The notes under the pieces were generated by a model. It was not told the DNA's origin and ran no database searches. It saw only the letters and a program-made list of their open reading frames with translations. Source: Mycobacteriales bacterium (lineage in GTDB: Bacteria; Actinomycetota; Actinomycetes; BP-191). Taken from it: 64,000 bases of DNA. Each line of letters starts with the position of its first letter. Position 1 is the stretch's first letter. This document shows positions 34,595 to 40,540 of the stretch, one piece after another. The translations under genes were made by a program, and so were the position numbers. Location: positions 62,001-126,000 of the forward strand of contig DASTMB010000023.1 in NCBI GenBank assembly GCA_035714365.1, in the 5' to 3' direction.

Positions 34595-35652
34595 ACGTCG
34601 TCCTCCTCGGCCTCTCCGTCACCTCCTCGTGGGGCAACGGCCACGCGACCAACTACCGCGCGCTGATGCGCGCGCTGGCCGCGCGCGGCGACGACGTGAC
34701 GTTCCTCGAACGCGACGTTCCCTGGTACGCCGCGAACCGCGACCTGCCCTCCCCGCCGTGGGGGCGGACCGTGCTGTACGGCTCGCTGCCCGAGCTGACC
34801 GGCGGGTACGCGGACGCCGTGCGCGACGCCGACCTCGTCGTCGTCGGCTCGTACGTGCCCGACGGCGTCGACGTCGCGCGCTGGGTCACCGAGACGGCGC
34901 GCGGGGTCACGGCGTTCTACGACATCGACACTCCGGTCACCCTCGCCGCGCTGGCCCGTGGCGAGTGCGCGTACCTGGTGCCGGAGCTGGTGAAGGCGTT
35001 CGACCTGTACCTGTCGTTCACCAGCGGGCCGACCCTCGACCTGGTCGAGCGGGAGTACGGCGCGCCGCGCGCGCGGGCGTTCCACTGCCTGGTCGACCCG
35101 GACGCGTACCCGCCTCTGGACCGGCCGGTGCGGTGGGACCTCGGCTACCTCGGCACGTACAGCGACGACCGGCAGCCGGTGCTCGACGCGCTGCTGCTCG
35201 AACCCGCCCGCCGCCGCCCGGACCTGCGCTTCGTCGTCGCCGGGCCGCAGTACCCGGACACGATCGACTGGCCGGCCAACGTCGAACGCATCGAGCACCT
35301 GCCGCCCGGCGAGCACCCGGAGTTCTACGCCGCGCAGCGGCTCACCCTCAACGTCACCCGCGCCGACATGAAGGCCGCCGGCTGGTCGCCGAGCGTCCGG
35401 CTGTTCGAGGCGGCGGCGTGCGCCGTGCCGGTGGTGAGCGACCGGTGGGACGGGCTCGGCAGCTTCTTCACCCCGGGCGAGGAGCTGTTCGTCGCGGACG
35501 GGCCCGACGACGTGCTGCGGGTGCTCGACGCGCTGGACGGTGCCACGCGGGCTCGGGTCGGTGCGGCGGCGCGGGCGCGGGTGCTGGCAGAGCACACGGC
35601 GGAGCACCGGGTCGCCCAGCTCGCCGGGTACGTCGCGGAGGTGCGCCGGTGA
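34591..35652 (+). CDS. CgeB-like glycosyltransferase (paralogue of the previous gene)
   Basis: A 353-residue GT-B protein clearly related to the gene at 33527. Shared blocks are the N-terminal loop (LGLSVTSSWGNGHATNYRALMRAL), FYDIDTPVTLAAL and the donor site LNVTRADMKAAGWSPSVR with FEAAACAVPVVSD. The same motifs at the same spacing in two adjacent genes indicate tandem duplication with later change of specificity. GTG at 34591 overlaps the previous stop (GTGA). Substrates are unknown. Confidence 0.85.
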   Translation: MNVVLLGLSVTSSWGNGHATNYRALMRALAARGDDVTFLERDVPWYAANRDLPSPPWGRTVLYGSLPELTGGYADAVRDADLVVVGSYVPDGVDVARWVTETARGVTAFYDIDTPVTLAALARGECAYLVPELVKAFDLYLSFTSGPTLDLVEREYGAPRARAFHCLVDPDAYPPLDRPVRWDLGYLGTYSDDRQPVLDALLLEPARRRPDLRFVVAGPQYPDTIDWPANVERIEHLPPGEHPEFYAAQRLTLNVTRADMKAAGWSPSVRLFEAAACAVPVVSDRWDGLGSFFTPGEELFVADGPDDVLRVLDALDGATRARVGAAARARVLAEHTAEHRVAQLAGYVAEVRR

Positions 35653-36410
35653 CGTTGCAGTCGATGGGCGCGGCGGCGGTCCGCGACCTGGGGCCGTGGT
35701 TCCACAACCTGCACCTGCCGGACGGGACGCAGACCGCGCCGGACCATCCGTTCGGCGACTTCCCGGCGTTCAAGTGGGCCGAGCTCGGCCCGGCGCTGCC
35801 CGCCGACCTGTCCGGCTGCCGCGCGCTGGAGGTCGGGTGCAACGCCGGCTTCTACACGTTCGAGCTGGCCAGGCGCGGCGCCGACGTGCTCGCGATCGAC
35901 CATGACGAGCACTACCTCGCGCAGGCGCGGTGGGCGTGCGGGCAGTACGGGCTGGGGGAGCGCATCGAGTTCCGCCGGCTGGGGGTGTACGAGCTGGCGC
36001 GGGTCGAGGAGACGTTCGACCTGGTGCTGTTCATGGGCGTGCTGTACCACCTGCGCTACCCGCTGCTCGCGCTCGACCTGGTCGCCGAGCGCGTCGCCGG
36101 CACGCTGGTCCTCCAGACGCTGACGCTGCCCGGCGACGCCCCGCCGGTCGAGCCGCCGGCGGACCTGCCGTACGAGGAGCGGTCGCGGTTGCTGGAGCCG
36201 GGCTGGCCGGCGATGGCGTTCGTGGAGCACTCGCTGGCGGGGGACCCGACGAACTGGTGGGTGCCCGCCGCGGGCGCCGTCGAGGCGATGGTGCGCAGCA
36301 CCGGACTGCGGGTCGTGGCGCGACCGGGGCACGAGATGTGGCTCTGCGAGCGCGACACCACCTCCCCGCACCGGGACGAGCTGAACGTGGCGACCGGGCG
36401 ATCCCGGTAG
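35649..36410 (+). CDS. SAM methyltransferase, CmoB/TIGR04290-like
   Basis: A 253-residue class I methyltransferase. The SAM site is ALEVGCNAGFYTFELARRG, followed by IDHDEHYLAQARW and the post-motif LFMGVLYHLRYPLLAL. The WFHNLHLPDG opening and DFPAFKWAELGPALP are typical of the CmoB-like branch and fit my memory of the TIGR04290 group found with glycosyltransferase clusters; that label needs a profile search. It is the last gene of the operon (GTGA overlap), so it may O-methylate or cap the finished glycan rather than a tRNA. Confidence 0.8.
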   Translation: MTLQSMGAAAVRDLGPWFHNLHLPDGTQTAPDHPFGDFPAFKWAELGPALPADLSGCRALEVGCNAGFYTFELARRGADVLAIDHDEHYLAQARWACGQYGLGERIEFRRLGVYELARVEETFDLVLFMGVLYHLRYPLLALDLVAERVAGTLVLQTLTLPGDAPPVEPPADLPYEERSRLLEPGWPAMAFVEHSLAGDPTNWWVPAAGAVEAMVRSTGLRVVARPGHEMWLCERDTTSPHRDELNVATGRSR

Positions 36411-36413
36411 GTT
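36408..36413 (+). promoter_or_regulatory. -10-like TAGGTT 6 bases before GTG (leaderless candidate)
   Basis: TAGGTT spans the TAG stop of the methyltransferase gene and ends six bases before the GTG at 36420. No ribosome site is seen. It would give the small downstream gene its own leaderless transcript. Confidence 0.45.
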
Positions 36414-36419
36414 CGGTGC

Positions 36420-36821
36420 GTGCAGTACGTGTTCCCGGGGTGTCGCGTGCTCGTCGACGAGGGCGACCAGTACGTCGAGACGCGGTTCCCCGACGGCACG
36501 AAGGTCGGCTCCACCCCGAACGACGACGCGCACACGTTGGACGTCGCCGCCGAGCTCGGCTACGGCACCGACACCTGGACGATGTCGCGCGACCACGAGA
36601 TCGCGCACTCCTGGCTGGCGCTGCGCGACGGGCTGCCGCACTCGCCGACGATGTGGCGGCTCGCCCATCCGTACGGCGACGGCATCCCGGACGACGCCGC
36701 CGTCGCGGAGGAGGAGCGGCGCGTCCTCGACTTCCAGCGGACGCTCGACAAGGACGGCGCGCGCCCGTGGGACGTGGCGGACGTGCCGGCGAAGTCGGAC
36801 CTGGACTGGTCGCGCGTCTGA
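36420..36821 (+). CDS. hypothetical protein
   Basis: A 133-residue protein I do not recognise. It has an N-terminal beta-rich part (YVFPGCRVLVDEGDQYVETRFPDG), a middle with His and Trp (SRDHEIAHSWLALRDGLPHSPTMWRLAH), and an acidic helical end. No signal peptide or membrane segment is present. The HEIAHS group recalls a metal site but is not a standard HExxH, since the order is DHEIAH. It lies 9 bases after the glycan operon but has its own -10-like box, so it may be independent. It faces the ABC-transporter genes convergently. Confidence 0.65.
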   Translation: MQYVFPGCRVLVDEGDQYVETRFPDGTKVGSTPNDDAHTLDVAAELGYGTDTWTMSRDHEIAHSWLALRDGLPHSPTMWRLAHPYGDGIPDDAAVAEEERRVLDFQRTLDKDGARPWDVADVPAKSDLDWSRV

Positions 36822-36828
36822 CCTCGCG

Positions 36829-37623
36829 TCACGCCGTCACGTCGCGGCGGGCGAACACCGCCGCCGCGACCACGGCCGCCGCCGCGCCGTACGCCGCCAC
36901 CGTCGCGAGCGCCCGGCCCGCCGAGACCTCCGGCGTGCCGCCCGCCGCGAACGTCTCGAGCAGCAGCCCGGGGAACACCCGTGTCGCCGGCCCCCACGCG
37001 TCCTGCATGAGGTGCTCGAACGGCCCGGCCCAGGCGATGCCGACGGCGAGGGCGACCGGCACCGAACGCAGCAGCACGGCGAGCGCGGTCCCGAGCACGG
37101 CGTAGCCGGCGACCCAGACGAGCACCGCGGTGTAGTCGGCGGCCGCCGCGGCGACCGCGCTCCCGCTGGTCCACGCGTCGGTGTCGACGCCGCGGCCGGG
37201 CGCCTGGACCAGTGCCGCGACCCAGGTCACCGCCTCGGCGAACGCCAGCGTCACGGCGGCGAAGGTGAGCAGCGCGGCGAGCTTGCCCGCGAGGAGGCGG
37301 ACGCGGCGCGGCTCGCGCAGCAGCATCGTGCGGAACGTCCCCCGCGAGAACTCGACGGCGACCAGCCCGACGAACACGACGAACACGAACGTCCCGGCGA
37401 ACGCCACCGCGACGCGGAACACGTCGGTGCCGCCGCCGGCCGCCGCGAGCGCCTCGACGGTGCGGGTGCGGCCGGTGGCCGCGCGGGTGCCGGGTCCGGG
37501 TCCGGCCGCGGCCAGGACGATCGCGGACGAGCCGACGCCGAACACGAGCGCGACGAGCGCGGTCAGCAGGACCGGGCGGCGGCGCAGCAGCTTGGCCAGC
37601 TCGGCGCGGTAGGCGCGGGTCAT
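36829..37623 (-). CDS. ABC-2 type transporter permease
   Basis: A 264-residue membrane protein with about six hydrophobic helices. The opening MTRAYRAELAKLLRRRPVLLTALVALVFGVGSS and the cytoplasmic coupling segment EFSRGTFRTMLLREPRRVRLLAGKLAALL are the standard ABC-2 permease pattern. The latter is the turn that docks on the ATPase. It forms an exporter with the ATPase encoded by the gene overlapping it by ATGA. Cargo is unknown; this type often exports antibiotics, peptides or lipids. Transcription comes from the two-component system side. Confidence 0.85.
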   Translation of the reverse strand: MTRAYRAELAKLLRRRPVLLTALVALVFGVGSSAIVLAAAGPGPGTRAATGRTRTVEALAAAGGGTDVFRVAVAFAGTFVFVVFVGLVAVEFSRGTFRTMLLREPRRVRLLAGKLAALLTFAAVTLAFAEAVTWVAALVQAPGRGVDTDAWTSGSAVAAAAADYTAVLVWVAGYAVLGTALAVLLRSVPVALAVGIAWAGPFEHLMQDAWGPATRVFPGLLLETFAAGGTPEVSAGRALATVAAYGAAAAVVAAAVFARRDVTA

Positions 37624-38528
37624 CGGGAGACCTCCAGCATACGGAAGTACGTGGACTCGAGCGTCGGGCGGCGCACGTGCAGCTCGGCGAGGGTGATGCC
37701 GGCGGTGGCGGCCGCGGCGTTGAGGGACGCGGCGGTGCGACGTGCCTCGTCGGCAGCGACCGTCACGACCAGGCCGTCGCCGTCGCGGTTGGCGGCGAGG
37801 CCGGTGGCGGCGACGAGGTCGGCGAGGGCCCGCAGGTCCGCCGGGTCCAGCGGGGCCAGCACGACCTCCGGCGTGCCCGCGAAGCTCGTCGCCGGACCGG
37901 CGAAGGAGAGCCGGCCGCGGTCGATGACGAGCAGCCAGTCGCAGACCTGCTCCAGCTCGGCGAGCAGGTGCGACGACACGAGCACGGTGCGCCCGCCGGC
38001 CGCGACGCGGGCGACGAGGTCGCGGACGTCGCTCATGCCGGCCGGGTCGAGGCCGTTGGTCGGCTCGTCCAGCACGAGCAGCGCGGGGTCGCCGAGCAGC
38101 GCGGCGGCGATGCCGAGCCGCTGCTTCATGCCGAGCGAGTACGAGCCGAAGCGGTCGCCGGCGCGCTCGGTCAGCCCGGCGAGGTCGAGGACCTCGGGGA
38201 TGCGGCGCTCGTCGTGGCCTGCGAGCCGGGCGAGGACGCGGAGGTTCTCGACCGCGGTGAGCGCGGGCCAGAGCGCCGGCCCCTCGACCAGCGCGCCGAC
38301 GCGGCCGAGGTACCGCTCGGGGTGCTCGATGGGCTCGCCGAGGACGGTGCCGGTGCCGGCGGTGGGGCGGACGAGGCCGAGCAGCATGGCCATGGTCGTG
38401 GTCTTGCCGGCGCCGTTCGGCCCGACGAAGCCGGCGACGACGCCGCGCGGCACCTCGACGGCGAGCGCGTCGACGGCGACGCGGGAGCCGTAGCGCTTGG
38501 TGAGGCCCTGGAGGGCGAGGACTGTCAT
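37620..38528 (-). CDS. ABC transporter ATP-binding protein
   Basis: A 302-residue ATPase. Walker A is GPNGAGKTTT, the signature is SYSLGMKQRLGIA, Walker B is LLVLDEPTNGLDP and the switch His lies in VSSHLLAELE. The first 220 residues form the nucleotide domain; the C-terminal third (ADLVAATGLAAN and following) is an accessory domain as in the bacitracin or nisin-type exporters. It drives the ABC-2 permease coded by the next gene. The start ATG at 38528 lies 59 bases after the response-regulator stop, so all four genes may share one message. Confidence 0.9.
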   Translation of the reverse strand: MTVLALQGLTKRYGSRVAVDALAVEVPRGVVAGFVGPNGAGKTTTMAMLLGLVRPTAGTGTVLGEPIEHPERYLGRVGALVEGPALWPALTAVENLRVLARLAGHDERRIPEVLDLAGLTERAGDRFGSYSLGMKQRLGIAAALLGDPALLVLDEPTNGLDPAGMSDVRDLVARVAAGGRTVLVSSHLLAELEQVCDWLLVIDRGRLSFAGPATSFAGTPEVVLAPLDPADLRALADLVAATGLAANRDGDGLVVTVAADEARRTAASLNAAAATAGITLAELHVRRPTLESTYFRMLEVSR

Positions 38529-38587
38529 GCGGACCAGCCTCGCGGCGCGAGCAGCGCACGTCGTCCGCCGGGGAGCGGCAGTCGCGG

Positions 38588-39250
38588 CTACGTCGACGGG
38601 CGTACGAGGCCCGACTGGTACGCGAACACGACGAGCTGCGCGCGGTCGCGCGCCTGGAGCTTGACCATCGCGCGGCTGACGTGGGTGCGGGCGGTCGCGG
38701 GGCTGAGGACGAGCCGCGCGGCGATCTCGTCGTTGGTGAGCCCCTGCGCGACGAGCGCCACGACCTCGCGCTCGCGCTCGGTCAGCACGGTCATGCTCGC
38801 GGGCGTGACGTCGGCGCGGGTGGGGCGCGAGGCGAACTCGGCGATGAGCCGCCGGGTCACGCTCGGCGAGAGCAGCGCCTCGCCCGCCGCCACCTCGCGC
38901 ACCGCGCGCACGAGGTCGGCGGGCTGCGTGTGCTTGACGAGGAAGCCGCTGGCCCCGAGCCGCAGCGCCTCGAACACGTACTCGTCCAGCTCGAACGTCG
39001 TCAGCACGAGCACCCGGACCCCGGCGAGGCCGGCGTCGGCGCCGATGCGGCGCAACGCCTCCAGCCCGTCGACGCCGGGCATGCGGACGTCCATGAGCAC
39101 GACGTCCGGGCGCAGCGCGCGGGTGAGCTCGACGGCGGCCGCGCCGTCGTCGGCCTCGCCGACCACCTCGACGTCGTCCTCGGCGTCGAGCAGCAGCCGG
39201 AACCCGGCCCGCACCAGTGGCTGGTCGTCGGCCAGCAGCACCCGGATCAA
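38588..39250 (-). CDS. NarL/LuxR-type response regulator
   Basis: A 220-residue two-domain regulator. The receiver begins IRVLLADDQPLVRAGF with the acidic pair, the phospho-acceptor Asp is in VVLMDVRMPG, and the conserved Thr/Lys appear in VLTTFE and FLVKHTQP. The C-terminal LuxR helix-turn-helix is LTEREREVVALVAQGLTNDEIAARL. TTG at 39250 overlaps the kinase stop (TTGA) and gives the common family N-terminus; GTG at 39262 is a four-residue-longer option. It most likely controls the ABC exporter genes just downstream. Confidence 0.85.
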   Translation of the reverse strand: MIRVLLADDQPLVRAGFRLLLDAEDDVEVVGEADDGAAAVELTRALRPDVVLMDVRMPGVDGLEALRRIGADAGLAGVRVLVLTTFELDEYVFEALRLGASGFLVKHTQPADLVRAVREVAAGEALLSPSVTRRLIAEFASRPTRADVTPASMTVLTEREREVVALVAQGLTNDEIAARLVLSPATARTHVSRAMVKLQARDRAQLVVFAYQSGLVRPST

Positions 39251-40404
39251 CGCCGCTCCCACACTGCGCGCACGGCGAACCCGCCGCCCGGCGCCGGCCC
39301 GGCCGTGACGCTGCCGCCGGTCGCGGCGGCGCGCTCGCGCATGCCGCGGATGCCGACGCCGGTGCCGTCGGTCGCGCCGCCCGCGCCGGCGCCGTCGTCG
39401 GTCACCGACACCTCCAGCGCGCCACCGGGACCGGCGCGCACGGTCACGGCGGCGGTCGCGCGCGGCGCGTGCCGCAGCACGTTGGTCAGGGACTCCTGCA
39501 CGATCCGGTACGCCGCCGTCCCCACGGCCGCGGGTACGGCGTCGAGCGGGCCGTCGAGCGCGAGCGTGACGGCGAGGCCGTTGGCCCGGCTGGTGGCGAC
39601 GAGGTCGGCGACGCGGTCCAGCCCGGGGGTCGGCGCGCGGTCGGCCCGCTCCCCGTCGTCGCGCAGCAGCGTCAGCATCGCGCCGAGCTCGTCCAGCACG
39701 TCGCCGCTCGCGCGGCGGATCGCCGCGAGCGCCTCCTTCGCGGCGTCGGGGCGGCGGTCGAGGACGTGCTCGGCGGCGCCGGCCTGGACGCTGATCGTCG
39801 CCATCGCGTGCGCGACGCTGTCGTGCAGGTCGCGGGCGATGCGCAGCCGGTCCTCGGCCACGAGCCGGCGCGCCTCCTCCTCGCGGGTGCGTTCGAGGTC
39901 GCGGGCCCGCTCCTCTGCCTGCGCGAGGTACCGGTGGCGGTTGGTGACGGCGTCGCCGAGGAACACGGCGGCGGCGGACCAGCCGGCGAAGACCAGCGGC
40001 AGCGGCGACAGGCCGTGCCCGCCGGCGAGGCCGGCGACGAGGAGCGTGACGCCGAGCAGCGCCGCGCCGGTGAGCGCGGTGCGCCGGTCGGTCGCGCGGC
40101 GCAGCACGTACAGCGCGATCCACGCGGTGGCGAAGACCGGCCCGCCGACGTAGCCGCGGACGACGTAGGCCGCCAGCACGGCGGTGACCACGCCGAGAGT
40201 GGTCCGCGGCCACCGCCGCACGATGCCGACGGAGGCGCCCGCCGCGACGAGCAGGGCGTACCCCGCCGGGTCGAGGGCCCGCTCCGACGCCCCGCGCGGG
40301 ATGTGCGACGTGACGGCGACGAGGAACGCCGTGACGCCCGCGGCCACGACGACGTCCACCGGCCACGAGGCGCGGCGGCGGCGGCAGACGGGCGGAGCGG
40401 TCAC
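39247..40404 (-). CDS. HisKA_3-type sensor histidine kinase
   Basis: A 385-residue membrane sensor. About five hydrophobic helices occupy residues 10-160, with almost no extracellular loop, so it senses within the membrane, as do the LiaS/DesK-type kinases. The phosphorylated His is in RIARDLHDSVAHAM and the ATPase N-box in IVQESLTNVLRHA, with GVGIRGMRERA as the G-box. GTG at 40404 was chosen because upstream codons look non-coding and contain no Shine-Dalgarno. It pairs with the response regulator by a TTGA overlap. Confidence 0.85.
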   Translation of the reverse strand: MTAPPVCRRRRASWPVDVVVAAGVTAFLVAVTSHIPRGASERALDPAGYALLVAAGASVGIVRRWPRTTLGVVTAVLAAYVVRGYVGGPVFATAWIALYVLRRATDRRTALTGAALLGVTLLVAGLAGGHGLSPLPLVFAGWSAAAVFLGDAVTNRHRYLAQAEERARDLERTREEEARRLVAEDRLRIARDLHDSVAHAMATISVQAGAAEHVLDRRPDAAKEALAAIRRASGDVLDELGAMLTLLRDDGERADRAPTPGLDRVADLVATSRANGLAVTLALDGPLDAVPAAVGTAAYRIVQESLTNVLRHAPRATAAVTVRAGPGGALEVSVTDDGAGAGGATDGTGVGIRGMRERAAATGGSVTAGPAPGGGFAVRAVWERR

Positions 40405-40457
40405 GGCAGCGAGCCTAGGAGCAGCGGGCGCCGAGCGCGTCGGCCCCTGTGCGTAAA

Positions 40458-40475
40458 CCCCGGCTACGTCCGGGG
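40458..40475. other. hairpin between GH30 and kinase genes
   Basis: CCCCGG, six bases, CCGGGG is a perfect six-pair dyad in the 136-base gap between the GH30 stop and the kinase start. It may terminate a message or be an operator of the kinase operon. Confidence 0.35.
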
Positions 40476-40476
40476 A

Positions 40477-40492
40477 CGTACGCCGTCGTACG
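40477..40492. promoter_or_regulatory. CGTACG dyad upstream of the kinase operon
   Basis: CGTACG, CCGT, CGTACG lies one base after the preceding hairpin. Each half-site is itself palindromic, as is usual for regulator binding sites. A possible response-regulator operator; not proved. Confidence 0.3.
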
Positions 40493-40540
40493 GGTGGAAC
40501 CGCGGACATGGCGGCACTGCGTCGCGCAGCGCCGGCGGCG

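Noticed and set aside
36420-36821. Zinc metalloprotease (HExxH) in the small unknown protein
   Set aside because: The residues are DHEIAH, and HEIAH fits HExxH by letters, but no third ligand or helix context is visible.
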